Assembly: GCA_963668605.1 (NCBI GenBank)
Contig: OY764903.1
Coordinates: 3,410,001-3,474,000, forward strand
DNA from: G963668605 sp963668605
GTDB lineage: Bacteria; Acidobacteriota; Terriglobia; Bryobacterales; Bryobacteraceae
Direction of reading: 5' to 3'
DNA length: 64,000 nucleotides
Shown: positions 54,706 through 63,468 of the stretch, piece after piece
Layout: each line of letters opens with the position of its first letter
Position numbering within the stretch: the first letter of the stretch is position 1
The notes under the pieces: model-generated
What the model saw: only the letters and a program-made list of their open reading frames with translations
Told to the model about the DNA's origin: nothing
The model's database searches: none
Made by a program: the position numbers and the translations under genes

Positions 54706-54763
54706 TTGGGTTGATTTGTTGGTGGCTTGGTTGGTTGGTTTCTTGGTTAATTGGCTGGTTGGC
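54706..54763. repeat. Left GGTTGG-rich repeat arm of the four-helix-bundle element
   Basis: 58 bases made almost only of T and G, in repeated TTGGTTGG/TTGGTTAATTGG units. It begins directly after the TAG of the DHH gene and ends at the stop of the four-helix-bundle gene. TTGGTTAATTGGCTGGTTGG (54743-54762) is an imperfect inverted match to the right arm. Confidence 0.8.
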
Positions 54764-54765
54764 GC

Positions 54766-55137
54766 CTACTTTTGCTTTGGGTTTTTCAGGTAGTTTATTA
54801 GGCCGCCGATCAGCCTCCGGACCGACTCTGATTGCGCGTATAGCTGTTTGAATTGGGCGGCCGTCACGTATTCAAGATCCTGTGCCACGTAGAAGTGGCT
54901 CTGTAGCTCAATGGCCGACGCATGGGCGATGTTGAGGAATCGGGCAAATTCAATTCTTCCGCCACGGCCATAGCCCTCTGCGATATTTGCCATTGAGGAA
55001 ACGGCGGCACGCTGCATCTGATCGCGTAGCCCGAAATCCTTGCCGAGCGCACCGGCCCTCGTGATTTCATAAACAGAAACTGTCAGCTTGCGCGCTTCCT
55101 TCCAAGCTTCAAGATCCTCGAACCGCTCAATCAGCAT
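54766..55137 (-). CDS. Four-helix bundle protein, S23/23S rRNA intervening-sequence family
   Basis: A 123-residue protein of the PF05635-like family. Diagnostic parts are MLIERFEDLEAWKEARKLTV, GLRDQMQRAAVSSMANIAEG, YGRGGRIEFARFLNIAHASA and ESVRRLIGGLINYLK. Family members form pentameric four-helix bundles and occur inside rRNA intervening sequences or alone; the DGR accessory protein Avd is related. The ATG at 55137 has GGTGGGA suitably upstream; 55143 is an alternative. The gene is enclosed by inverted repeats. No reverse transcriptase is in the window. Confidence 0.9.
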   Translation of the reverse strand: MLIERFEDLEAWKEARKLTVSVYEITRAGALGKDFGLRDQMQRAAVSSMANIAEGYGRGGRIEFARFLNIAHASAIELQSHFYVAQDLEYVTAAQFKQLYAQSESVRRLIGGLINYLKNPKQK

Positions 55138-55147
55138 CAGCATTCCC

Positions 55148-55178
55148 ACCAATCAACCAGGCAGCCAATCAACCATCA
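55148..55178. repeat. Right CCAATCAACC repeat arm of the four-helix-bundle element
   Basis: ACCAATCAACC, a short spacer and CCAATCAACCATC form the inverted counterpart of the left arm. Read on the minus strand it gives two GGTTGATTGG units. It begins inside the ribE stop codon and ends just before the start of the four-helix-bundle gene. The two arms could pair in RNA or DNA and bring the element ends together. Confidence 0.75.
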
Positions 55179-55820
55179 ATACCCCAACTCGCCCAGCTTT
55201 TCGATCGTCAAACCAGTACGGTCGCTTTCCCGATTTCCCAGCATCTTCTCGACGTACTTGGCGAGCACGTCGCACTCGATGTTGAGAGTGGCTCCCGGGG
55301 CCAGGGTGCGTAGGGTTGTGCTTTCGTAAGTGTGCGGGATCACCGCGACCGCGACTTCGTTCACTTCGATCTGCGCTACCGTCAGGCTGATTCCATCGAT
55401 GCCGATGGAGCCTTTGAAGACGACGTAGCGTTCCACTTCCGCCGGCACGCGCACACGCAGCCACCAGTCGCCTCCGCCGAGTTGGTCAAGTGAGAGCAGT
55501 TCGCCGATCCCATCGACATGTCCCTGCATGATGTGGCCGCCGAAGCGCCCGCTGGGCGAGAGCGGCCGTTCGAGATTCACCAGCGCCCCCGGCCGCAATT
55601 GGCCGAGGCTTGAACGGCGCAGGGTCTCCTCCGAAACGTCGGCGCTGAACGAATCGGTATGCAAGTCGAGCGCAGTGAGGCAGACGCCGCTTACAGCCAT
55701 GCTGGCGCCTTCGAAGGCGTCTTCCAGTACTTTGCCACAGCGAATCCGTAGCCGCGAGCCCGACTCGCGCGTTTCGATCGCGGCGACGGTCCCAATCTCC
55801 TCGACGATGCCGGTGAACAT
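55176..55820 (-). CDS. ribE: Riboflavin synthase alpha chain
   Basis: A 214-residue protein of two lumazine-binding halves. It starts MFTGIVEEIG, and both halves carry the repeat signature (AVSGVCLTAL, GSIGIDGISLTV). It makes riboflavin from two molecules of dimethylribityllumazine. It starts two bases after ribD. The C-terminus LGELGY reaches the repeat arm of the four-helix-bundle element. Confidence 0.95.
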   Translation of the reverse strand: MFTGIVEEIGTVAAIETRESGSRLRIRCGKVLEDAFEGASMAVSGVCLTALDLHTDSFSADVSEETLRRSSLGQLRPGALVNLERPLSPSGRFGGHIMQGHVDGIGELLSLDQLGGGDWWLRVRVPAEVERYVVFKGSIGIDGISLTVAQIEVNEVAVAVIPHTYESTTLRTLAPGATLNIECDVLAKYVEKMLGNRESDRTGLTIEKLGELGY

Positions 55821-55822
55821 GG

Positions 55823-56926
55823 CTACACCTCTTTGACGAAGTATGCTTCCACAGCGAACTCGTCGGGAGCGATCGAGTGAATCTGCACGTTGCGAAAGCG
55901 GATCGCATCCGCGCGGCGGCGGCGGCCCGTGCCGCCGGCAACCGGCAGGGACTGCAAGCCGCCCAATATCTTCGGCGCGTAGTAAAAGAAAATCTTGTCA
56001 ACCACACCGCTGTTAAGCGCGGCCCAATTGACTTTGCTGCCGGCCTCGATCATCAGAGAAAGATACTTCTCGCGCGCCAGATGGTCGACCACGCTGCGCA
56101 GATCAACGCGGCCGTCAGCGCCGTCGCAAACCAGGATGCGGACGCCGCGCGACTCGAGGATCTTGCGGCGCTCGTCCGAAGCCGCCGACGTGGTCACGAC
56201 CAGCACGTCGTTCCGGCACGAACTCACCATTTTCGAGTTGGGCGGCAGGCGCAGTTGCGAATCGAGAACAATGCGCAGGAGTGGACGGCTGCGCGGCTTG
56301 CCGCTGCGATCGGTCATCAGGCAATCGTCGCCCAAAACCGTGCCGATACCCGTCATGATGGCGTCGGAGGAGTGCCGCAACTGTTGCACGTGCGCCCGGG
56401 CGAGTTCGCTAGTGATCCAGCCTTGGTTGTCGTCGGGAGCCGCAATCTTGCCGTCGAGGGTAACGGCCGCTTTGAGCATCACGAGCGGTTGACGATGGAG
56501 CATGAAGTAGACGAACGGCTCGTTGAGGTGCTCGGCCTCGACTGTGTGGGTGCTGCTGATCTCGACCTCAATATCCGCCTGGCGCAGCCGGCGAAATCCG
56601 TCACCGCCCACAAGCGGATTGGGATCCTGCATGGCCGCAACGACTTTCGCGATGCCAGCCGCGATCAGCGCGTCGGCGCACGGAGCGGTGCGGCCCTGAT
56701 GCGAGCAAGGTTCCAGCGTGATGTACAACGTGGCGCCGCGTGCGCGCTCCCCGGCCTCTTCCAGTGCGATCGTCTCGGCATGTTTCACGCCTGCGTAGGT
56801 GTGAAACCCGCTTCCGACCACAACGCCATCACGCACAATCACCGCGCCAACAGCGGGGTTCGGACTGGTCTGGCCGATCCCATGCCGGGCAAGGGCCAGG
56901 GCTTGCGCCATGTAATCGGTGTTCAT
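55823..56926 (-). CDS. ribD: Bifunctional riboflavin deaminase/reductase RibD
   Basis: A 367-residue protein. The N-terminal deaminase has the zinc motif KHAETIAL and LEPCSHQGRTAPC. The C-terminal reductase starts near VMLKAAVTLDGKIA and has MTGIGTVLGDD and IEAGSKVNWA. It carries out the second and third steps of riboflavin synthesis. The ATG overlaps the ftsY stop (ATGA), an unusual partner. No FMN riboswitch is visible upstream, which fits an internal operon position. Confidence 0.95.
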   Translation of the reverse strand: MNTDYMAQALALARHGIGQTSPNPAVGAVIVRDGVVVGSGFHTYAGVKHAETIALEEAGERARGATLYITLEPCSHQGRTAPCADALIAAGIAKVVAAMQDPNPLVGGDGFRRLRQADIEVEISSTHTVEAEHLNEPFVYFMLHRQPLVMLKAAVTLDGKIAAPDDNQGWITSELARAHVQQLRHSSDAIMTGIGTVLGDDCLMTDRSGKPRSRPLLRIVLDSQLRLPPNSKMVSSCRNDVLVVTTSAASDERRKILESRGVRILVCDGADGRVDLRSVVDHLAREKYLSLMIEAGSKVNWAALNSGVVDKIFFYYAPKILGGLQSLPVAGGTGRRRRADAIRFRNVQIHSIAPDEFAVEAYFVKEV

Positions 56927-57873
56927 GATTCAAAGAGCGACGCAACAAAGCGCTCCGCATCGAACGGCAACAGGTCTTCCACTTTTTCGCCGACTCCGAC
57001 GTAACGGATCGGCAGGTTCAACTCGCGCGCGATGGCGATGACGACGCCGCCTTTGGCTGTGCCGTCGAGTTTCGTGAGCACGATTCCGGTGACGCCGCTG
57101 GTCTCGGTGAAGCGGCGCGCCTGCTCCAGGCCGTTCTGGCCAGTGGTGGCATCGAGCACCAGGAGCACTTCGTGCGGCGCATCGGGCACCACCCGCTTGG
57201 CGGTGCGCGACATCTTTTCCAACTCGGCCATCAGGTTTTCTTTGGTGTGCAGCCGGCCGGCCGTGTCGACCACGACAACGTCGATCTTGCGCGCCTTCGC
57301 GGCTTGCAGGGCATCGAAGAGAACAGCACTGGGGTCGGAACCCGGGCTTTGACGAATTACTTCGGTGGCCGTGCGCTTGCCCCAGACTTCGAGTTGCTCA
57401 ATGGCTGCCGCGCGAAACGTGTCGGCCGCGCACAGAAGGACGCTGCGGCCATCGGCCCGCAGACGGCTGGTGAGTTTTCCAATCGTCGTCGTCTTGCCGG
57501 ACCCGTTGACGCCCACCACCAGGATGACTTCGGGCTTCTCCGCGACGGCCACTGGAGGTCGTTCGGACGATTGCAGAACCTCGAGGATGTGATCGCGGAT
57601 AAGAGACTTCAACTCCATCGCGTCGCCGACCAACTGGCGGTCGACTCGCTGGCGGATGCGCTCGAGAATTTCCGTGGTCGTCTTCACGCCGACGTCGGCG
57701 GTATAGAGCAGAGACTCCAACTCGTCGAGCAGATCGGCGTCGATTTGCTTACGCCCCTGCAGGGCGTCCTCGATTTTGTTGACGAGACCCGCGCGCGTTT
57801 TCTGAATTCCCTGCTTGAGACGGTCGAGCAGGTTAGGCTCCTTGCCTCCGGAACCGAAGATAGATCCAATCAT
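56923..57873 (-). CDS. ftsY: Signal recognition particle receptor FtsY
   Basis: A 316-residue NG-domain GTPase. G1 is VVGVNGSGKTTTIGKLTSRL, G3 is VVVDTAGRLHTKENLM, the DATTGQ motif is LVLDATTGQNGLEQA, and G4 is TKLDGTAKGG. It lacks the long acidic A domain of E. coli FtsY. It receives SRP-bound ribosomes at the membrane. The start MIGSIFGSGGKEP is chosen; the longer frame adds a non-conserved leader. It is the first gene of ftsY-ribD-ribE. Confidence 0.96.
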   Translation of the reverse strand: MIGSIFGSGGKEPNLLDRLKQGIQKTRAGLVNKIEDALQGRKQIDADLLDELESLLYTADVGVKTTTEILERIRQRVDRQLVGDAMELKSLIRDHILEVLQSSERPPVAVAEKPEVILVVGVNGSGKTTTIGKLTSRLRADGRSVLLCAADTFRAAAIEQLEVWGKRTATEVIRQSPGSDPSAVLFDALQAAKARKIDVVVVDTAGRLHTKENLMAELEKMSRTAKRVVPDAPHEVLLVLDATTGQNGLEQARRFTETSGVTGIVLTKLDGTAKGGVVIAIARELNLPIRYVGVGEKVEDLLPFDAERFVASLFES

Positions 57874-57944
57874 ATGAGTAACTTCGATTGTAGCAACGCG
57901 CGCCTGCCGCAAGCCGCGGACAGTCGGGAGGCGGGAGGCATATC

Positions 57945-58673
57945 ATGAAAGGTGAAATGACTATGCGATTCCCACCCGCGTGCTGCCTCGTACTCTTCGG
58001 CCTATTCGCCTGTGCCGCCAGTGCAGATGGGCCTGGCCGCATCGAGAGCGTCCGTGCCAAGTCCGATTTTGCGTTGAGTGCCAACCCCGCCTCCGCGAAC
58101 TGGAGCGGCGTGCAGGGCGTGTTCGCCGAAAACGGACCGAGGGGCGTTGCGACTCCCGGCCATCGCACGGAGATCCGTTCGCGCTGGACGGACAAGAATC
58201 TCTATTTGCTGTTCGTGTGTCCCTATGAGCAGCTTTTTCTGCTGCCTGAGCCCGCCACGGCAAAAGAGACCAACAAGCTGTGGGAACACGACGTTGCCGA
58301 AGTGTTTGTGGGCGCCGACTTCAAGAACATTCGCCAGTACAAGGAGTTTCAGGTCTCCCCGCAAGGCGAGTGGGTGGACCTCGACATCGACCGCGACAAC
58401 CCGAAGCCCGAAGGCGGCTGGCGCTGGGATTCCGGCTTTGCCGTGAAAGCGCGCATCGACAAGGAGAGGAGGATCTGGTATGGCGAGATGCGCATCCCCT
58501 TCGACAAGATCGACGCGCGCGCGCCGCGCGCCGACAACGAGCTGCGCATCAATTTTTACCGCTTCCAGGGTCCGCCGCCAGATCGCAAGCGCATCGCCTG
58601 GCAACCCACCGGCAGTGATAGCTATCATGAGCCGCAAGCGTTCGGCCGGCTGATTCTAAAACCGCAACCATGA
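57945..58673 (+). CDS. Secreted CBM9-like protein
   Basis: A 242-residue protein with a signal peptide (MRFPPACCLVLFGLFACAAS after a short leader). Its domain is like family 9 carbohydrate-binding modules: WTDKNLYLLFVCPYE, LWEHDVAEVFVG, YKEFQVSPQGEWVDLDIDRD and IWYGEMRIPFDKI. It probably binds sugars outside the cytoplasm. GGGAGG lies 6 bases before the ATG. Its stop overlaps the start of the first phosphohexomutase (ATGA). Confidence 0.85.
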   Translation: MKGEMTMRFPPACCLVLFGLFACAASADGPGRIESVRAKSDFALSANPASANWSGVQGVFAENGPRGVATPGHRTEIRSRWTDKNLYLLFVCPYEQLFLLPEPATAKETNKLWEHDVAEVFVGADFKNIRQYKEFQVSPQGEWVDLDIDRDNPKPEGGWRWDSGFAVKARIDKERRIWYGEMRIPFDKIDARAPRADNELRINFYRFQGPPPDRKRIAWQPTGSDSYHEPQAFGRLILKPQP

Positions 58674-60040
58674 CTACCCAAAAAGCGCTTCGCATCTCGC
58701 ATGTCGGCCTACGCGGCGTCGTCGGCCGCGGCATGACGGCCGCGCACGTTCTCGATTTCGCCGCGGCGTTTGGTACGTTCATCGAGCCGGGAAAACCGGT
58801 CATCATCGGACGCGATCCGCGCGCCAGCGGCGTGATGGTGCGGCAGGGCGTAATCTCCGGACTGCTCGCCTGCGGTCATGACGTGATCGATCTCGGCGTG
58901 GTTTCGACGCCCGTGATCCAACACGCTGTCCGCCGCCTGGGCGCATGTGGCGCCATCTCGATCGGGGCGAGCCACAACACCGCCGAGTGGAATGCGTTGA
59001 AATTTCTGGGCGCCGAAGGGACCTATCTCTCTACCGCGGAAGCCGGCGAACTGCTCGACATTTATCACCTGCGAAAGTTTGATTTCGCGGAGTGGGACGG
59101 CATCGGCAAACTGCGCACCGAGTCCGGTGGCGCGCTGGATCAGTACCTCGACAGTCTCGCCGAAGCTTATGATTTCGAGGCGCTGCGCCGCTTCAAGGTG
59201 GTGGTCGACTGCTGCAACGGCACCTCGTCGTTGATCCTGCGCCGGTTGAACGAGCGCTTCGGTTTTGAATTCATCTTGATCAACGAGCACATTGAGGGCG
59301 TCGCATTCGCGCACGCGCCGAGCACAACGAGCCGCATGGTGGGATTGCAGCTCGCGCCGCTGATCCGTCCGCTGGGCGCGGACGCGGGTTTCTTGTTCGA
59401 CGTCGACTCGGATCGCGTCGCCATCGCCACAGACGAGGGAACCGCGCTTTCCGAAGAGATGGTGCTGCCTCTCCTGGCCGATTATCTGTTGCCGCGCGGT
59501 CCCGGCAAAATCGTGATCACAAACCTGTCGAGCACAGCGCTGGTCGACGAAATCGCGGTGCGCCACGGCGGTAAGGTGATGCGCGTGACGGTGGGACGAC
59601 AGGCCGCTATCGACGCGCTGGCGAGCTATAAACCGGAGCAGATCGCGCTGGCCGGCGAAGGCACGGGCGCGGTGATGATGCCGCAGTTCCGCTTCGTTTA
59701 TGATGGCATCGCGTCCATGTTCACCGTGCTCTCGATGATGCACGAGCGCGAGTCGAAGCTCTCCGCCATCGTGGCCGCGTATCCGCGTTTTTCGATGCTG
59801 AAAGGCGAGCTCCCGCTGATCTCAAAACAGATTCCGGCGCTGTTAACGGAGTTGCGCGAGCGCAATGCGAGCGGGACGATCAACATCACCGACGGCCTGC
59901 GCGTGGATTGGCCCGAGCGCTGGTTCCATGTGCGTGTCAGCCAGACAGAGCCGCTGGTGCGCATCATTTGCGAGCAACGCGGCGATCCGCCTGTGGCGCT
60001 GTTCGAATCGCTCATGGACCGGGTCAGGAGCCTGGCATAA
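58670..60040 (+). CDS. Phosphohexomutase-family protein, divergent paralogue
   Basis: A 456-residue alpha-D-phosphohexomutase. The catalytic serine is present in ISIGASHNTAEWNALKF. The metal loop is DVDSDR rather than DGD(G/A)DR, the sugar-binding loop is GEGTG rather than GE-x-SG, and the phosphate loop is VSQTEPLVR rather than R-x-SNTEP. Metal-binding Asps are retained, so activity is possible with altered specificity. It is immediately followed by a canonical paralogue, one base away. Confidence 0.88.
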   Translation: MTTQKALRISHVGLRGVVGRGMTAAHVLDFAAAFGTFIEPGKPVIIGRDPRASGVMVRQGVISGLLACGHDVIDLGVVSTPVIQHAVRRLGACGAISIGASHNTAEWNALKFLGAEGTYLSTAEAGELLDIYHLRKFDFAEWDGIGKLRTESGGALDQYLDSLAEAYDFEALRRFKVVVDCCNGTSSLILRRLNERFGFEFILINEHIEGVAFAHAPSTTSRMVGLQLAPLIRPLGADAGFLFDVDSDRVAIATDEGTALSEEMVLPLLADYLLPRGPGKIVITNLSSTALVDEIAVRHGGKVMRVTVGRQAAIDALASYKPEQIALAGEGTGAVMMPQFRFVYDGIASMFTVLSMMHERESKLSAIVAAYPRFSMLKGELPLISKQIPALLTELRERNASGTINITDGLRVDWPERWFHVRVSQTEPLVRIICEQRGDPPVALFESLMDRVRSLA

Positions 60041-60041
60041 T

Positions 60042-61403
60042 ATGGCGCACCGCGAACACTTACTTAAGATCGGCGTCTCTGGAATCCGCGGCGTGGTGGG
60101 CGAGTTTCTCACGCCCTCGCTGGCGTGCGCTTTCGCGCAGGCGTTCGGCACGTATGTAGGACCGGGCCGCGTCGTCGTCGGCAGGGATACGCGCTCGAGC
60201 GGCGAAATGTTGCAGCACGCCGTGACCTGTGGACTGTTGGCCGCAGGCTGCGATGTACTGGACGTCGGCGTGCTTCCGACGCCCACGATTCAGATCCACG
60301 TCGGCGCGACACGCGCCCGCGGCGGCATCGCGCTGACCGCCTCGCATAACCCAGAGGAGTACAACGCGCTCAAGCTGTTCAACGCGCAGGGCCTGTTCTT
60401 CAACCATTACGAGCGTAGCGAGTTGCTCGATCTCTACCACCAGAGCGACTTCCTGCAAGCATCCAACGAGCAGATCCGCGGCGTTCGCAGCGACTATACA
60501 ACGCCGGCCGATCTCCACATCCGGCGGGTGTTCGAACACGTCGACGCCGGACGCATCAGGGCGCGGCACTTCCGCGTGGGCCTCGACTCCGTTAACGGCG
60601 CGGGTTCGCTGATGAGCTGCCGCTTCCTGCGCGACGAGTTGCAGTGCGAACTCCATGCCATCTCGGTCGATCCGACCAAGCCGTTTCCGCGCATCGCCGA
60701 GCCGCGTCCGGACACGCTCGGCGATCTTGCCGCGCTGGTCACGGCGCAGCGCTGCGAGATCGGCTTCGGGCAGGATCCCGACGGCGACCGGCTCGCCGTC
60801 TGCGACGAAACCGGCACGGTGCTCGACAACGACGACGTGCTGGCGCTGGCCGTGGACGCGGCGCTACGGCGGCTGCCGGGCGATGTTGTGGTGAACCTGA
60901 CAACCTCGTCCGTGGTGGACGACGTTGCGCGTGCGCACAATCGCAAGGTCCACCGCACGCCGGTGGGAGAGGCGAACGTCGTTGAGACGATTCAGGCCGT
61001 AGGCGCGGCGATCGGCGGCGAAGGCTCGAACGGCGGCATAATCTTCCCCTCCGTGCACCTGTGCCGCGACAGTTATACCGGAATGGCGTTTCTGCTCGAT
61101 CGCATGGCGGAGACGGGCGAAACGATTTCCGGACTCGCGCGAGCGCTGCCGCGCTATTACCGGAAGTTTGGGAAGGTGGCCTATGAGCACGGGCGCCTGG
61201 GCACGCTGATGCAGGCCCTGGATGAAAATTTTCCGGAAGCCGCAGCCGATCGCGCCGATGGGCTGAAATTGAGCTGGCCCGACGCCTGGATCCATGTCCG
61301 ATCCTCAAACACGGAGCCGATCCTGCGCATTGCGGCTGAAGCAAAGACAGAGGCGGGAAGGGACGAACTGTACCGCCGGGTGATGCAGCTATTGGAAGGC
61401 TGA
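60042..61403 (+). CDS. Phosphoglucosamine/phosphomannomutase
   Basis: A 453-residue phosphohexomutase with canonical motifs: catalytic Ser in ALTASHNPEEYNALKL, metal loop DPDGDR, sugar loop GGEGSNGG and phosphate loop RSSNTEPILR. It interconverts hexose-1- and 6-phosphates; GlmM, PGM or PMM activity cannot be separated by reading. The ATG follows the upstream paralogue's stop by one base. It converges with ftsB, whose stop is two bases away. Confidence 0.92.
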   Translation: MAHREHLLKIGVSGIRGVVGEFLTPSLACAFAQAFGTYVGPGRVVVGRDTRSSGEMLQHAVTCGLLAAGCDVLDVGVLPTPTIQIHVGATRARGGIALTASHNPEEYNALKLFNAQGLFFNHYERSELLDLYHQSDFLQASNEQIRGVRSDYTTPADLHIRRVFEHVDAGRIRARHFRVGLDSVNGAGSLMSCRFLRDELQCELHAISVDPTKPFPRIAEPRPDTLGDLAALVTAQRCEIGFGQDPDGDRLAVCDETGTVLDNDDVLALAVDAALRRLPGDVVVNLTTSSVVDDVARAHNRKVHRTPVGEANVVETIQAVGAAIGGEGSNGGIIFPSVHLCRDSYTGMAFLLDRMAETGETISGLARALPRYYRKFGKVAYEHGRLGTLMQALDENFPEAAADRADGLKLSWPDAWIHVRSSNTEPILRIAAEAKTEAGRDELYRRVMQLLEG

Positions 61404-61405
61404 CG

Positions 61406-61723
61406 CTACTGCGCGGACTTGGGCGCCTCAGGAAGGATGAAGGTGGTCTCGCCGGGTTTGAGAAGCTTATAGCGGCGGCGAATCTCTTCTTCCTGCGCGG
61501 CCGGGTTGGCCTTCAACTGCTGAATTCGCTCTCTCTTCTCCTGGACTTCCTTGGCCAGCGTCGCGTTCTGCTCCTGGAGATCCTGAATCTCCCGGCGCTT
61601 CTCGTAAAGCGCAGAGATCCCTTGCGGCCCGCGCAGCGCAAAAACCACGCCAGTGACCACGCTGACCACAAGAAGAACATACACGAACCGTCTCATGAAC
61701 GAAGAGATTGCGTTGTTGGCCAA
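61406..61723 (-). CDS. FtsB/DivIC-type septum formation protein
   Basis: A 105-residue bitopic protein. One membrane helix (FVYVLLVVSVVTGVVFAL) is followed by a coiled coil (ALYEKRREIQDLQEQNATL...KRERIQQLK) and a terminal EIRRRYKLLKPGETTFIL, as in FtsB/DivIC. It stabilises the divisome in the inner membrane. The TTG start has AAGGAG six bases upstream; the internal ATG at 61696 has none. Confidence 0.9.
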   Translation of the reverse strand: MANNAISSFMRRFVYVLLVVSVVTGVVFALRGPQGISALYEKRREIQDLQEQNATLAKEVQEKRERIQQLKANPAAQEEEIRRRYKLLKPGETTFILPEAPKSAQ

Positions 61724-61781
61724 AAAAACTCCTTCTATTTTTTATAAACCTGTTTTATGCTTTTGGCCAGTACTTCTTGCG

Positions 61782-62117
61782 ATGACGGACAAAATTGTTG
61801 TACTTTGCACATGCAGTTCGGACGACGAAGCCGCGAAAATCTCCCGCCTGCTGGTGGAACTGCGCCTCGCGGCTTGTGTCAATACGCTGCCTGGACTCCG
61901 CAGCACCTACCGCTGGCAAGGCGCCATCGTGGACTCGGCGGAGTTCCTGCTGCTCATCAAAACGCGCCGCGATCTATTCCAGGATCTCAAGGCGGCGATC
62001 CAATCGGCACATTCCTACCGCGTGCCGGAGGTGATCGCCTTACCCATTGTAGATGGAGCCGTATCATACTTGGAATGGTTGGCAAAAGAGACTCGCGAGC
62101 CGGACGAAGAATACTAA
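61782..62117 (+). CDS. cutA: CutA1-family protein
   Basis: A 111-residue CutA1 protein. Signatures are LAACVNTLPGLRSTYRWQG, EFLLLIKTRRDLF and HSYRVPEVIALPI. CutA1 forms stable trimers and has been tied to divalent-metal tolerance, though its real function is unsettled. The start MTDKIVVLCT is the family start; the longer frame is antisense to ftsB. It is divergent from ftsB. Confidence 0.94.
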   Translation: MTDKIVVLCTCSSDDEAAKISRLLVELRLAACVNTLPGLRSTYRWQGAIVDSAEFLLLIKTRRDLFQDLKAAIQSAHSYRVPEVIALPIVDGAVSYLEWLAKETREPDEEY

Positions 62118-62138
62118 AGTACGGGAAAGGGTGCCGCA

Positions 62139-62531
62139 ATGGCTTCCCATATCAAGATCCTTGGCGTATTGAACATAGTGCTGGGAGCGCTCGGAATAGC
62201 GATTGGACTCGGCGTCATGCTCCTGTTGGGCGGCATTGGCGCGGTCGTCGGCGCGGCGGACCGTTCAGGCGATGGAATCTTAGCGCTGCCGATTCTCGGT
62301 GGGATCGGATTTTTTATCTTCGCAATCGTGCTCGTGCTCTCCGTGCCGGGCATCATCGCCGGAATCGGCCTGCTGAAGTTTCGTCCGTGGGCTCGCGTTC
62401 TGGCGATTGTGATGTCCGCGCTCAACCTGTTGAACGTGCCGTTCGGCACCGCTATCGGCGTTTATGGATTGTGGGTGCTGTTATCGGTGGAGGGGCAGAG
62501 GCTCTTCGAAGAGCGGCCCGCCGGCATTTAA
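62139..62531 (+). CDS. Small membrane protein, DUF4064-like
   Basis: A 130-residue protein with four predicted helices. It starts SHIKILGVLNIVLGALGIAI, and LLKFRPWARVLAIVMSALNL and GVYGLWVLLSVEGQRLF follow. This pattern is seen in many small bacterial membrane proteins without known function. GGAAAGGG lies upstream. It is 21 bases after cutA and 7 bases before the reductase gene, so it is likely cotranscribed with both. Confidence 0.8.
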   Translation: MASHIKILGVLNIVLGALGIAIGLGVMLLLGGIGAVVGAADRSGDGILALPILGGIGFFIFAIVLVLSVPGIIAGIGLLKFRPWARVLAIVMSALNLLNVPFGTAIGVYGLWVLLSVEGQRLFEERPAGI

Positions 62532-62538
62532 TTTTTAC

Positions 62539-63387
62539 ATGAATAACGTACTCATTCTTGGCGCCAAGGGCACCTTGGGCGGCCAACTCAGAAAGCTCTA
62601 CCCGCAAGCGGTCGCCTGGGACCGCGAAGACGCCGACGTGACGAACTTCGCCGCTCTCGAAGAGAAGATCCGCGCGCTCGATCCGCTGCCCGAGGCGATC
62701 CTCAATTGCGTGGCCTTCAACGACGTGGACGGCGCGGAAGAAAAGAAGAACGCCGCGGTGGCATTGAACACGGTGCTGCCGTGGAACCTGGCGGGACTGA
62801 CGAACGCTCTCGAAATTCCACTGGTGCATTACAGCTCCAACTATGTGTTCGATGGCGTCGCGGGCGAATATGATGAGACGGCTGTGCCGAAGCCGATCTC
62901 GTTTTACGGCAGGTCGAAGCAGCGCGGCGAGGCCGGAATCGTGAGCACGAATCCGCGCCACTACATCATCCGCACGGCTGTAATCTTTGGGCCGAAGGGC
63001 GAGAGCGAGCTATCAAAGAAAAGCTTCGTCGACCTCATGATCGAACTCGGCGCGAAGAGCGGCACCGTCAAGGCGGTCAACGACGAGATCAACAGCATCA
63101 CCTACGCGCCCGACCTGGCGGCAGGCACGCAGTTGTTGCTCGATGAGGCGCGTCCGTTCGGCATCTATCATGTAACGAACGCCGGCGGCACAAGCTGGTG
63201 CGGCTTCGCCGATGAGATCTTCCGCATCCTAGGTCGGGACGTCACGGTCGAGCCGGTACCGTCCACGACGTTCCCCCGCAAAGCCCGACGCCCGGCAAAA
63301 GCGATCTTGCGGAACACGAAACTGCCCTCGTTCCGCCCCTGGCAGGAGGCCCTGCGGGCCTTCCTGACCGCCGATCCCGAGGCGTGA
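62539..63387 (+). CDS. RmlD-type dTDP-4-dehydrorhamnose reductase-like protein
   Basis: A 282-residue extended SDR. The cofactor motif is VLILGAKGTLGGQL, the NAD-contact region is AILNCVAFNDVDGAE, and the active-site Tyr/Lys are in SFYGRSKQRGE, with VHYSSNYVFDG before it. FGIYHVTNAGGTSWCGFADEI is the substrate-domain signature. RmlD reduces dTDP-4-keto-rhamnose; other nucleotide-sugar reductases look similar. No rmlA, B or C gene is in the window. Confidence 0.88.
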   Translation: MNNVLILGAKGTLGGQLRKLYPQAVAWDREDADVTNFAALEEKIRALDPLPEAILNCVAFNDVDGAEEKKNAAVALNTVLPWNLAGLTNALEIPLVHYSSNYVFDGVAGEYDETAVPKPISFYGRSKQRGEAGIVSTNPRHYIIRTAVIFGPKGESELSKKSFVDLMIELGAKSGTVKAVNDEINSITYAPDLAAGTQLLLDEARPFGIYHVTNAGGTSWCGFADEIFRILGRDVTVEPVPSTTFPRKARRPAKAILRNTKLPSFRPWQEALRAFLTADPEA

Positions 63388-63468
63388 GTCGCGAGAAAAT
63401 CCGGCGTTTATCGGCGCGGGAAGCCCTCGCGAAAAAGCCAGATTTAGCGGAAACGGACGTCTGACCAT

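Noticed and set aside
54706..54763. The T/G repeat array as a CRISPR or telomere-like array
   Set aside because: Units are 7-10 bases with no spacers, only one cluster per side, and no cas genes; the inverted pairing around one gene explains it better.
55877..57004. A 375-codon plus-strand open frame
   Set aside because: It is antisense to ribD and the end of ftsY. Composition is Arg/His/Ala-rich shadow sequence, and the minus-strand genes carry clear motifs.
57874..57944. FMN riboswitch ahead of ftsY-ribD-ribE
   Set aside because: The leader between the divergent CBM9 gene and ftsY is only about 70 bases and shows none of the RFN-element segments.
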